NCBI GenBank assembly: GCA_016709025.1 | Contig: JADJEQ010000016.1 | Coordinates: 124,001 to 188,000 of the forward strand | Reading direction: 5' to 3' | Length of the DNA stretch: 64,000 bases | Source of the DNA: Bacteroidales bacterium | GTDB taxonomy: Bacteria > Bacteroidota > Bacteroidia > Bacteroidales > Lentimicrobiaceae | Shown here: positions 8,714 to 17,672 of the stretch, one piece after another | Numbering within the stretch: position 1 is the stretch's first letter | Layout of the letters: every line of letters begins with the position of its first letter | Program-made: the position numbers and the translations under genes | Notes under the pieces: model-generated | Told to the model about the DNA's origin: nothing | Databases searched by the model: none | What the model saw: the letters and a program-made list of their open reading frames with translations, nothing else

Positions 8714-10471
8714 TTACTTTATCTTATCATTCTGGGAGTGTAAATCCATTGCGCTCAAAACAAAGAACAATGGTGCATTCCAGTTTATTGCAACTTCGTT
8801 GGTTGAATAGCTGCATTCAGCGTCGGCATACGATTTTGCCGGGAAAGTGGAACGGTTTATTTCAGGACAATCATTTAAGACAACGGTATTTGGCCCCCCT
8901 GCCAGAAATCCGGGATAAGGGTCGGTGATCCCATCGGAACCAGACGGGCGGTGGTGAATATTCATCACCTGCCTGCTGCCGAATCCTGTTACAAAACAAT
9001 AACCGGTTGCATTCCTGCCAAGTATATAATCAACATCCCCCTGAACTGAAGCCAGATATTTTTCATCACCACTGACTTTGTATGCTACCAGCTTTATTAA
9101 TGCCTGATTTACAACATCTGAATTGCTTCCCCACTTAAAAAAGTCAAGGCTGACTTTATAGGCTGAGTTTTCTGATACCGCAACCAGCATATCGGCATAG
9201 TCCAACAGTATTTTCTGTGCTTCCGTTTTATGATTTGTGGCTTTTGGAAGGTCGCTCAAAGAAAGTGAAATGATCCCTGTCATACCTGAGTAATCCCATG
9301 ACGGAACCCTTGTTTTCTGAGCTTGTATTTCCTTTTGTGAAATCAGCATCATATCATTTTTTGCCAATCCAAGCTCAGTCGCTGCCCAGAAAAACTCGTC
9401 GCTGAGTTCCATATCATCGTAAGCTCCGGTTGAGATATCTGTCGGATTCTTGAAGTAGACAGCCGGATTCGCATTTGCCCAGGCATAAGATTTTTGAGCC
9501 GCTTCGAGACAGGTTTTCCCAAGGAATACCAATTCTTTGGAGTCGCTTTGAGTGAGCACGCGTGAAGCCATGGCCATGGTGGCAGTAAAATCGAGGGAAG
9601 CAGCCGTCGATTTTAATACAACATACCTTGGGTCTGTTGCTTTATCAGGCATTACAAAATCGCAGAATTTTTTATTCGTAAGTTTATGATAAACCCCTCC
9701 ATCATCGGGATCCTGCATGGTGAGCATCCAGCGAAGGTTAACCAAAAGCTCATCCATCACATCCGGGATGGCATTGTTGCTTTCAGGGATGTTTCCGTTG
9801 AAATTTTTACAAAACTCAGGATACATCTGGCAAAAAAGCAATAATGTATAGGTGCTTATGCCGCTGTTGACAATGTACTTGTTGTAATCGCCGGCATCGT
9901 ACCAACCTCCCGCACTGGAAATGATGGTTCCTTCGGGGCGTTTTTCCGATGATGCGGAAGCGTGCACTATAACCTCTGTATCCGGATGCCCGGCCGGTCT
10001 GGCCCATTTCCCGCCAAACTCCTTTGTAATTTCTATGCCTGAGCGATTCAGATAAAACGCTTTTAATGAAGCTTTCGCAACATCGGTATAGACGTCCCGG
10101 CCAATTTCAAACACATAAGAGCAAACCGAATTATCTTTTAAACATATCTGGTATTTTCCCGGGATGGTTACTGCTGAAAAATCGGCTGCGCAAACACTGT
10201 CACCGGATTGATCCCAGTATTTAAAAGGACCGGGTTTTCCTGTAAAGACAACTTTCCCACTATTTACATCAATCACTTCAAACTTTGCAGTTTTAACACG
10301 GATCAAAGCTATTTTATCAGAATGAGGATGATAACCCACCTGATTGACAAGAATTCTGTCGGGGGTGTCAGACACTGTTTGGGCGCCTGATATTTCCCGG
10401 GATGCTGATGCAACGCAATTAAAGCAAAGTATGAAAATCAGAGGAAGAAGAAGTAATAAAGGATTTTTCAT
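8714..10471 (-). CDS. Cellulase/endoglucanase, glycoside hydrolase family 9
   Basis: An inverting GH9 enzyme of 585 residues. After a signal peptide (to about residue 24) comes an N-terminal Ig-like CelD_N domain (ILVNQVGYHP, residues 40-125) and then the (alpha/alpha)6 catalytic barrel. The catalytic base region is GGWYDAGDYNKY with Asp192 and Asp195; the conserved HHRPSGSD supplies the His; the acid is Glu559 in YSTNEVAINWNAP. All key residues are present, so it should be active on cellulose, mixed-linkage glucan or cello-oligosaccharides. There is no carbohydrate-binding module or sorting tail, which suggests periplasmic or outer-membrane action on imported chains. It is followed by the HbpS-like gene. 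Confidence 0.93.
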   Translation of the reverse strand: MKNPLLLLLPLIFILCFNCVASASREISGAQTVSDTPDRILVNQVGYHPHSDKIALIRVKTAKFEVIDVNSGKVVFTGKPGPFKYWDQSGDSVCAADFSAVTIPGKYQICLKDNSVCSYVFEIGRDVYTDVAKASLKAFYLNRSGIEITKEFGGKWARPAGHPDTEVIVHASASSEKRPEGTIISSAGGWYDAGDYNKYIVNSGISTYTLLLFCQMYPEFCKNFNGNIPESNNAIPDVMDELLVNLRWMLTMQDPDDGGVYHKLTNKKFCDFVMPDKATDPRYVVLKSTAASLDFTATMAMASRVLTQSDSKELVFLGKTCLEAAQKSYAWANANPAVYFKNPTDISTGAYDDMELSDEFFWAATELGLAKNDMMLISQKEIQAQKTRVPSWDYSGMTGIISLSLSDLPKATNHKTEAQKILLDYADMLVAVSENSAYKVSLDFFKWGSNSDVVNQALIKLVAYKVSGDEKYLASVQGDVDYILGRNATGYCFVTGFGSRQVMNIHHRPSGSDGITDPYPGFLAGGPNTVVLNDCPEINRSTFPAKSYADAECSYSTNEVAINWNAPLFFVLSAMDLHSQNDKIK

Positions 10472-10511
10472 CTTTTGGTTATTTTTGATACGTTCAGCTG
10501 ACTGTCAACCA

Positions 10512-10534
10512 ATCCCGTAACTTATGCACGGGAT
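10512..10534. other. Short hairpin in the GH9/PKD-lipoprotein gap
   Basis: A perfect 7-bp stem (atcccgt / acgggat) with a 9-base loop lies upstream of the GH9 gene in the minus-strand operon. There is no U-run, so it is not a convincing terminator; it could be an mRNA processing or stability element. Confidence 0.4.
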
Positions 10535-10601
10535 ACAGAGATTCATTTTTGTTCCTCCAAAGCCCGCCATTCGTGATAGCCGCCGTTGTTTGTTGATGAT
10601 A

Positions 10602-11390
10602 TTACTCAAATTTACAGTCAAACTCAAGTGAACTTGTTAAACTACTCACTACTGTAAATTTGTTGTTTGCAAAATCTTCCTCCCGGATATAAAAGGTACT
10701 TCCGCCGAATCTACTTGTTTGCAGCGCGTAAATTACCCCTTGGTTATCTTTTGCCATCAGGCTGATTACGAACGATCTGTCCAAAACCAGTTGTTTATCA
10801 ACCACAATTTTATCAGTTACATCAATCTGAATTGGATTGAATGTTCTGTATGAAACATCCTGAATAGCCGGGCTCTGGTAAATTATTTCTGAATCAGGCA
10901 TAATTCCGCTTCCGGGAACAATTGAATCTCCGGGGGCATAATTCTGGACTAACACAAAAACATCTGCCATGGGTGAAGAAGGCCAGACACCTATAAAATG
11001 TGGGTTGTTGTTTGGAATAGTATCCCACTGAATATAGTTGATAATGATCGTTTTAAGGACACGATCCAGTACGATAACCTTTTTTTCTATGGAAGATGTT
11101 TGTCCCTCATTTGTTTTTACGGTCAGTTTAATGGCATAAGTACCCGGGTTCGGGAAGGTTAAAACAAGATTTTTATCGGTAGAAATATTCCCGTTTCCCA
11201 AATCCCAGAATGATGAATCAGCATTGATGGATGAATTGAACAGGGTGCAGGTATCGTAGGTGGCCATTTTTATCACAGTGGAGGTGTCGCCGCGAAAATT
11301 AAATGATGCATCTGGTTGATTATTTGTTTCTTTTTGGCACCCGATTATGAAAGTACTATAAATCAATCCGATGATTAACCAATGTCTCAT
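10602..11390 (-). CDS. PKD-domain surface lipoprotein
   Basis: A 262-residue lipoprotein with a signal peptide ending in IIGC (Cys18). Residues ~28-110 form a PKD/Ig-like domain (SSFWDLGNGNISTDKN ... FPNPGTYAIKLTV). The remaining ~150 residues match nothing I recognise, but they contain beta-rich segments and a motif FIGVWPSSPMADVF. In Bacteroidota PULs a lipoprotein of unknown family beside the enzymes is often a surface glycan-binding protein, and that is the most likely role here. It lies between the cellobiose phosphorylase and GH9 genes on the same strand. Confidence 0.75.
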   Translation of the reverse strand: MRHWLIIGLIYSTFIIGCQKETNNQPDASFNFRGDTSTVIKMATYDTCTLFNSSINADSSFWDLGNGNISTDKNLVLTFPNPGTYAIKLTVKTNEGQTSSIEKKVIVLDRVLKTIIINYIQWDTIPNNNPHFIGVWPSSPMADVFVLVQNYAPGDSIVPGSGIMPDSEIIYQSPAIQDVSYRTFNPIQIDVTDKIVVDKQLVLDRSFVISLMAKDNQGVIYALQTSRFGGSTFYIREEDFANNKFTVVSSLTSSLEFDCKFE

Positions 11391-11436
11391 GACTGGAAAA
11401 TGTTAAAGTTAATCTGAATGCGTGCTTCAGAGGTTT

Positions 11437-13874
11437 TCATCCCAATATAACCCGTACATTATGTTCCAAACGATCGTCAAACAAAGGAATCAGATTGGAA
11501 GTCTGGGAATGGTTATCAACGATTACCTCTTTTACTCCCTTTGATTTCCCGTCCGGATTTTGAATTTCGATGTGATAGGTTGCTCCCCTGAATTTACGGG
11601 TAACCTTAAAGCCTTTCCAATCACCCGGAATGCATGGATCGACCCTGATTCCGTCGTATTCGGGCCGGATACCTAAAATATACTGGCTGATGGTGTAGAA
11701 ATTCCACGATGCTGTTCCGGTTAGCCATGAGTTTTTGGCTTCGCCGGGTTTGAAGGCATCTTTGCCGGCAATCATTTGCGAATACACGTAAGGCTCAGTT
11801 TTGTGCAGATCGCTGACCTCTTCGAGGTATGCCGGACAGATTTTCTTATAATACTCCCACGCCTGTTCGCCACGGCCAATTTCTGTTTCTCCGATCATGA
11901 TCCAGGGGTTGTTGTGGCAGAAGATACCTGCATTTTCCTTGTATCCGGGGGGTAGGTTGAAATTTCGCCGTATTCAATGTAATAACGGGTATAAGCAGGA
12001 TTATTCAGTACAATTCCATGTTCACAATCGAGGCGCTCTTTAACCGAATCCAAAGCTTTCCGGCACAAACCTTCTTCTTTACCTATGCCTGCCATGGTGC
12101 ACCAACCGTTTGACTCGATAAAAATTTTGCCTTCTTCGTTTTCGTTGCTGCCTATTTTATTCCCATAATAATCGTAAGCGCGGATAAACCATTCGCCATC
12201 CCACCCGTATTTCATTACAGCTTTTGTCATTTCATCCACATGAGATTGAGCACGGGCTGCTTCACTTGTTTTGCCAAGTTTTTGGCAAAGGGCGACGTAA
12301 TCGCGGCCGTAAATCACAAAAAGTCCGGCAATCATCAGCGATTCTGCTTTCGATCCTTCAGATTGGTTTTCGGTCGTCTGAAAAGATTCGTTCGGGTCGT
12401 TGGAAAAGCAGTTCAGGTTCAGACAGTCGTTCCAGTCGGCGCGGCCAATCAGGGGCAATCCATGGGGGCCCAGGTTGTTTACCACATGGTTAAACGAAGC
12501 TGTGAGGTGACCGAACAAGGGTTCTGCAATGCTCATATCGTTGTCGAAAGGCACCATTTCATCAAGGATGGCGAAGTCACCGGTTTCTTTAATGTAGCTT
12601 ATGGTCCCGAAAATCAGCCACATGGGGTCGTCGTTAAAGCCTCCGCCAATGTCGTTGTTCCCTCGTTTGGTCAAAGGCTGATACTGGTGATAACAGCCTC
12701 CGTCGGGAAATTGTGTGGATGCGATGTCGATGATCCTTTCGCGGGCCCGTTCCGGAATCTGGTGAACAAAACCGATCAGATCCTGGTTCGAGTCACGGAA
12801 TCCCATTCCCCGGCCGATTCCACTTTCGAAGAAAGAAGCAGAACGGGAGAAGCAGAAAGTGATCATACACTGGTATTGGTTCCAGATATTCACCATGCGA
12901 TCGAGTTTTTCGTCGCCCGAGGTGATATGATATGTACTTAGTAAGTTATCCCAGTAGTTGCGAAGTTCTGTAAAGGCTGCATCAACTTTGGCGGCGGTAT
13001 CGAATCGGGCAATGGCAGCTTTGGCTTTGGCTTTGTTGATAAAGTTTTTAGATTCCCATTTCTCCTCTTCCGCATTCTCAGCATAGCCCAACATGAAAAC
13101 AAAGTCTTTCGACTCGCCTGCCTGAAGTTCAATCTCGATGAAATGTGATGCGATTGGCGACCAGCCGTGTGCAACGGAATTTGCAGGTCTGCCGGCGGCA
13201 ACTACCTGTGGTTCGTCAAATCCATTATAAAGGCCAAAGAAAGCTTCGCGATCGGTGTCGAATCCTTTTATCGGTGTATTTACCGAATAATATGCGTAGT
13301 GATTCCGCCGCTCTTTGTATTCTGTTTTGTGGTAAATAACAGAATCTTCAATTTCAACTTCACCAGTTGAGAAGTTGCGTTGAAAATTCTCCATATCGGC
13401 GGCTGCATTATACATTGCCCATTCGATGAATGAGAATATTTTCAGTTTTTTAACCTTCAGGGAGTTGTTTGTAATGGTTAACTTCTGAACTTCAGCCCAG
13501 GTTTTCAGCGGGACAAAAAAGAGGACTTTGGCTGTTACGCCGTTTTTTACACCTTCTATCGAAGTGTAATTCATCCCATGGCGGCATTCATAGCTGTCGA
13601 GCGGGGTTTTGCAGGGTTTCCATCCCGGCGACCAGGTAGTTTCTTCATCTTTTATATAAAAATAACGTCCACCGCTGTCCATAGGGACATTGTTATACCG
13701 GTAGCGCGTAAGACGGCGGAATTTGGCATCCTTGTAAAAGGAGTATCCGCCTGCTGTGTTTGAGATCAGCGAAAAAAAATCTTCATTGCCCAGGTAGTTG
13801 ATCCATGGCCAGGGCGTTTGGGGATTGGTAATAACATACTCTCTGTTCTGATCGTCGAAATGTCCGAATTTCAT
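11437..13874 (-). CDS. Cellobiose phosphorylase, GH94 (one frameshift)
   Basis: Cytoplasmic enzyme that splits cellobiose with phosphate to alpha-glucose-1-phosphate and glucose. The N-terminus (MKFGHFDDQNREYVITNP, then PWINYLG) is the signature of cellobiose phosphorylases, and the catalytic Asp is in IGRADWNDCLNLNCF (Asp480/Asp483). The frame breaks after residue 643 (ISTYPP), near 11940-11948, in a run of six C followed by GG. Restoring one base gives GYKENAGIFCHNNPW, which continues into the remaining 153 residues (IMIGETEIGRGEQAWEYY to the stop at 11437). The repaired protein would be about 811 residues, the usual length. A homopolymer sequencing error is more likely than real loss, because both halves are well conserved. 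It sits 47 bases after the GPH transporter gene. Confidence 0.92.
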
Positions 13875-13921
13875 AGTCCTGATTATTCTGATTGATTTGA
13901 TAAATTCAATTCCTGGTGGTT

Positions 13922-15538
13922 TTAATGAGAAGGCTCATTGGCTCTTCTTTGGTTCAGTTCAATGGTGATTTCGTCCATTTTCTTCTGATTCAGCGGATAG
14001 AGTGCCATGACTCCTGCAGTTATTAATGCTATAATTGTCGGGATCCAACTCATAAGCATGATGATTCCTGGCACAGCACCCTGAATGGCTACTTCGTCCT
14101 GCCCGTTGTAATGGAAAGCGGCCAGCACCAGTCCGATAATAGCACCGGCTATCCCACCGCCAAACTTTGTTGCAAAGGATCCGGCTGAATATACGAGACC
14201 AGTGGCCCTGCGTCCGTTTTTAAATTCGGAATAGTCTGCCGCATCGCCAAGCATGGCAAAGAACAGGGTAGGGAATATGGCAGCGCCAAACTCGGATACG
14301 ATACCGATTGCGAAAATTCCAATGGTATTTCCGGGGCCGCAAAAAACAAGCAAAGCGTTTACAGCTCCCGAGAATATCAGAGCGTAGATAAAAAGATTGC
14401 GTTTCCCATACCTTTTACCCAGTGGGGAAGTGATCATCGCACCGGCAATCGAAGCCAGCATCAACCCAACCATATAGGAGGCCGCCAGTAGCTGGTTGTG
14501 AAGGTAGTGGGTGAAGTAAATAACGACAATCCCTTGTTTAATGGAGTTGTATACATTGAACAGCACTCCGATGAACAAAAGAACAACCCATGGTCTGTTC
14601 CTGATAAGGTCTTTCAGATCCTTTCTTAGATTTGTTTCCTGGTCTTTGGGTGGTTGTACACGTTCTTTTGTGGTGGCAAAGGTTATCATCAGAAACAACG
14701 ACAGGAAAAACGACAGTATGTAAATTGCAGAGCTGTACCCTCTCTTCTGATCGATGATGGAGATGTTTCCGGCCTCCAGGTTTTCTTCACCGGCTACGAT
14801 GAAAGAATAATCTTTATTTGCTTTCATCGAAAAACTCTTTCCCTGCGTAGGAACGTTGGCAATTGCCGTTAAAGTTGTATCGGCCCACGTAAACAGGGCG
14901 ATCCCATCTTTGGTTTTGATGTTTACATTTTTAATGTCCTCGTGGGTTGAAACGGTGACCTCATATTTTTTCGCTTCCAGTTTCGCGACATTGATTGTTG
15001 GTTCGATGTTCCCAAAATGAGCTACCAGAAACAACAAGGCACCCTGAACCACCATGCCCCCGGTAAAAGCACCTACCATCCGGTACGAACCCAGGCTGGT
15101 GCGCTCTTTGTCATCGCCGCTCATAACAGCCATCAATGCGCCGTAGGGGATATTATTCGCGGTATAAATCAGGAAAAACAACAGATAGGTAGCATATGCA
15201 TAAACTACTTTTCCTGCCGGATCTAAGTTGGGAGTGGTGAAAAGCAACGAAAGTGTTATTCCCAAAGGGATGGCTGTCCAAAGTATCCAGGGGCGGAATT
15301 TACCGTATTTTGAATTCGTCCTGTCGCAGATAATGCCCATTAAAATGTCGATGATTCCATCACCGAAGCGGGCAATCAGCATAAGAACCCCCACCACTGC
15401 GGGATTTAGTCCGAATACATCGGTGTAAAAAATGAACAGGAATGTGGCCACCCCGCGCCAGGCAATGTTGGCTGCACCGTCGCCCAGTGCATATCCTGCC
15501 TTTTCGGAAAATCGGAGTTTTTGATTTGTTAAATTCAT
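13922..15538 (-). CDS. GPH-family sugar:cation symporter with a periplasmic insert
   Basis: A 538-residue transporter of the glycoside-pentoside-hexuronide (MelB-like) family. Typical features are LGDGAANIAW at the start of TM1, RFGDGIIDILMGIICDRT, YGKFRPWIL and IPYGALMAVMS. Twelve membrane segments can be drawn. Residues about 177-267, between TM5 and TM6 and therefore predicted to face the periplasm, form an extra hydrophilic beta-rich segment (KYEVTVSTHEDIKNVNIKTK ...) absent from MelB. The gene is immediately upstream of cellobiose phosphorylase, so cellobiose is the likely substrate. A -7 box lies about 80 bases upstream at 15617-15624. Confidence 0.88.
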   Translation of the reverse strand: MNLTNQKLRFSEKAGYALGDGAANIAWRGVATFLFIFYTDVFGLNPAVVGVLMLIARFGDGIIDILMGIICDRTNSKYGKFRPWILWTAIPLGITLSLLFTTPNLDPAGKVVYAYATYLLFFLIYTANNIPYGALMAVMSGDDKERTSLGSYRMVGAFTGGMVVQGALLFLVAHFGNIEPTINVAKLEAKKYEVTVSTHEDIKNVNIKTKDGIALFTWADTTLTAIANVPTQGKSFSMKANKDYSFIVAGEENLEAGNISIIDQKRGYSSAIYILSFFLSLFLMITFATTKERVQPPKDQETNLRKDLKDLIRNRPWVVLLFIGVLFNVYNSIKQGIVVIYFTHYLHNQLLAASYMVGLMLASIAGAMITSPLGKRYGKRNLFIYALIFSGAVNALLVFCGPGNTIGIFAIGIVSEFGAAIFPTLFFAMLGDAADYSEFKNGRRATGLVYSAGSFATKFGGGIAGAIIGLVLAAFHYNGQDEVAIQGAVPGIIMLMSWIPTIIALITAGVMALYPLNQKKMDEITIELNQRRANEPSH

Positions 15539-15616
15539 GGCTTCAGGTGTTGGAAGAATGGCGTTGGCATTTCGTTAAAATCAGCAAAATTTTTCTTTCC
15601 CACAGGGAATATCAGA

Positions 15617-15624
15617 CAAATATA
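15617..15624 (-). promoter_or_regulatory. Candidate -7 box (TATATTTG) for the GPH-to-lactonase operon
   Basis: Matches the Bacteroidota -7 consensus TAnnTTTG on the minus strand about 80 bases upstream of the GPH start. No clear -33 TTTG was found at the expected distance. Confidence 0.45.
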
Positions 15625-16021
15625 TACACATTCATTATCTTAAGCGATTTCATTTCTGTGGTCATATTGTTCGCGATAGCGTCGAATCTGAAACCGTTGT
15701 AACCGGGGATTTTTTTCTTCTATTTCCCTTTGTTGTAAAATCTCATTATCATAACCGAAAGAAAAGGATAAAGCCTGATTAGATGAACATAATGAAATGA
15801 ACACTAACCAGGCTTTTCCAACACACACCAACCAACCAACTTTGGTATTTTTTGCCCCATCGTTTTAAATTGCATGTCATAGTTTGAATTGAGCCCGGTA
15901 CGGCTGCGAATCCATCAAAAAATGATCCGGCATCAGTCAGACAGAATTATAATGAACAGCAATCCAACGTGGTTTTTATGGTTAATTATTTTTTGAAAAG
16001 CAAGGAACAAATCCATCAGAA

Positions 16022-16070
16022 GACCTTTTAAATACATCCGGCCATGAACCGGATGTATTTTTTAAAGGTC
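16022..16070 (-). terminator. Long hairpin downstream of SusD
   Basis: An almost perfect inverted repeat: arms gaccttttaaatacatccgg and gacctttaaaaaatacatccgg (the latter read on the other strand) around a ccatgaa loop, with T-rich flanks. It lies 15 bases beyond the SusD stop on the minus strand. It is a good intrinsic terminator or 3' mRNA stabiliser separating susCD from the enzyme operon. Confidence 0.75.
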
Positions 16071-16084
16071 AGGTTTAAACCTGA

Positions 16085-17653
16085 TTAGTAACCAGGATTC
16101 TGATCGCTTTCATCCATCATGGTGTTTGACAGAATCTCATTCAAAGGAATAGGGAACAATTCATGTTTACCCGGTACAAACCCGATATCACTCATCTGCT
16201 CAGTTGCCATTCCCCAGCGAACCAGGTCCCAATAGCGGGTGCCTTCGAAACAAAGTTCCTTTGCTCTTTCAATCACGATCTGATCGAAAAGGGCTGTTCC
16301 TGATTCAGTATGAGCAGCAATTCCGGCTCTGTCGGTTATCTTCTCGAGTTCAATCTGGGCAGCACCATCATTACCACTTTTATTATAGGCTTCTGCAGCC
16401 ATCAATAAAACATCGGCATAACGGATAATCCTGTAGTTGGATCCATAGTTTAATTCAGGCTGTCCGGTTGCAGGATCAGTTGTCTCAGAAGCTCTGTTGG
16501 CATGTTTTAATCTGAGGTAACCTTCATAATCGTAAGGATATTCATCGGGTTGATAAGCACCGCCTGCTGCGAAGTAGTCGTCTTCAGAAACAACAGATCC
16601 CGCGATGCGTTTATCAGCCGGATTCGAATACAGGAGATCGCCTATCTCTGCGGAAGGCAGGTTAAATCCCCATCCGCCGACTATATCCAATACTTCGGGA
16701 TCCAGGTTGCTGAAGTCAAAAGCGCCATCAGGATCAGCGCGGGGTCCTTCAAGCTGCATTTCAATGTTGCTTTCATTGCCACCACCCCATGGGAAGTTGC
16801 CCCAGCCGTAATTTTCCTGGGAGGTATAGGAAATTTCAAAAATGGATTCAACACCGAATTCATTTTCCTTTGACCAGATAGCTTTGTAATCCTGCTCAAG
16901 ACTATATTCATTGCTTGAAATTAATTCACCCAGAACAGTTGCGGCTTCTGCAAATTTTTCCTGATACAGGTATGCTTTTCCCAACAGAGCCTGTGCAGTA
17001 CCTTTGGCAAAGCGGAATTTATCAATGTCAGCATAGGAACTCCTTACCGGTAATACAGCAATGGCGTCTGTCAGGTCAGCCTCAATCTGTGCATAGATCT
17101 CTTCAGGAGTTGCACGCGGCTTGCTGAATTCGGAAGTCTGAGTTGGGTTGATTGTCATTAAGGGAACGCCACCAAACAAGGTTACCAGGTCAAGGTATGT
17201 AAATGCCCTTAAAGCTTTTGCTTCGCCAACCATTACCTTCATGGCATCTGTAGCTTCAGGATTACCCCCGACGTTTACAATGATCGTATTGCAGGAATTA
17301 ATGGTGCTGTAAAAATTAGTCCAGATGGTTGCAAACCTTGTATTATCAGAGGTGATATTAAAATCATCAAGATACTGATATTCAGGAGTATCGCCAGCAT
17401 TTGGTCCTGCACATTTTACATCGTCAGCCGGCAGGTTTTTGATAAAATACACGCTAGCCCAGGCTCCTGCTGAATAGTTTTGCTGGATTTTGTTATAAAT
17501 CCCCATGGTGGCCAGTTTCACCTCATTGTCATTTTTCAGAAAGTTATCGCTGGAGAGTTGTCCGATTGGGTCAACTTCTAAAAAATCTTTACTGCATCCT
17601 GCCAATACAATCACCAGCAGAAGTATATTCAGTTTAACTATTATTTTTTTCAT
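16085..17653 (-). CDS. SusD/RagB family outer-membrane lipoprotein (beta-glucan PUL)
   Basis: Surface lipoprotein of 522 residues that caps its SusC partner and delivers glycan. The signal peptide ends LVIVLAGC (Cys20). The family signature follows: FLEVDPIGQLSSDNF, then AKALRAFTYLDLVTLFGGVPL for the TPR helices, and near the C-terminus NYRIIRYADVLLMAAEAYN and ELCFEGTRYWDLVRWG. Complete, with the expected C-terminal end. It begins 19 bases after susC and ends before a strong hairpin, so the two form a unit. Specificity for beta-glucan or cello-oligosaccharides is inferred from the downstream enzymes. Confidence 0.95.
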   Translation of the reverse strand: MKKIIVKLNILLLVIVLAGCSKDFLEVDPIGQLSSDNFLKNDNEVKLATMGIYNKIQQNYSAGAWASVYFIKNLPADDVKCAGPNAGDTPEYQYLDDFNITSDNTRFATIWTNFYSTINSCNTIIVNVGGNPEATDAMKVMVGEAKALRAFTYLDLVTLFGGVPLMTINPTQTSEFSKPRATPEEIYAQIEADLTDAIAVLPVRSSYADIDKFRFAKGTAQALLGKAYLYQEKFAEAATVLGELISSNEYSLEQDYKAIWSKENEFGVESIFEISYTSQENYGWGNFPWGGGNESNIEMQLEGPRADPDGAFDFSNLDPEVLDIVGGWGFNLPSAEIGDLLYSNPADKRIAGSVVSEDDYFAAGGAYQPDEYPYDYEGYLRLKHANRASETTDPATGQPELNYGSNYRIIRYADVLLMAAEAYNKSGNDGAAQIELEKITDRAGIAAHTESGTALFDQIVIERAKELCFEGTRYWDLVRWGMATEQMSDIGFVPGKHELFPIPLNEILSNTMMDESDQNPGY

Positions 17654-17672
17654 GATTTTTCTTTTTTAAAGG

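Larger units (their letters stand above)
15539..16084. other. Intergenic region between SusD and the GPH transporter
   Basis: About 545 bases with no convincing gene. It holds a promoter candidate for the GPH gene (15617-15624, minus), a (ccaa)-rich patch near 15820-15840 that resembles one at 46490-46510, and the terminator hairpin of the SusCD unit at 16022-16070. The enzyme genes may therefore form a transcription unit separate from SusCD. Confidence 0.6.

Noticed and set aside
12240..12941. 233-residue open frame on the plus strand
   Set aside because: Lies wholly antisense to the conserved cellobiose phosphorylase and has no recognisable features.
15640..15831. 63-residue minus-strand gene between SusD and the GPH transporter
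   Set aside because: No ribosome-binding signal, no family resemblance, and it includes AT-rich promoter DNA.
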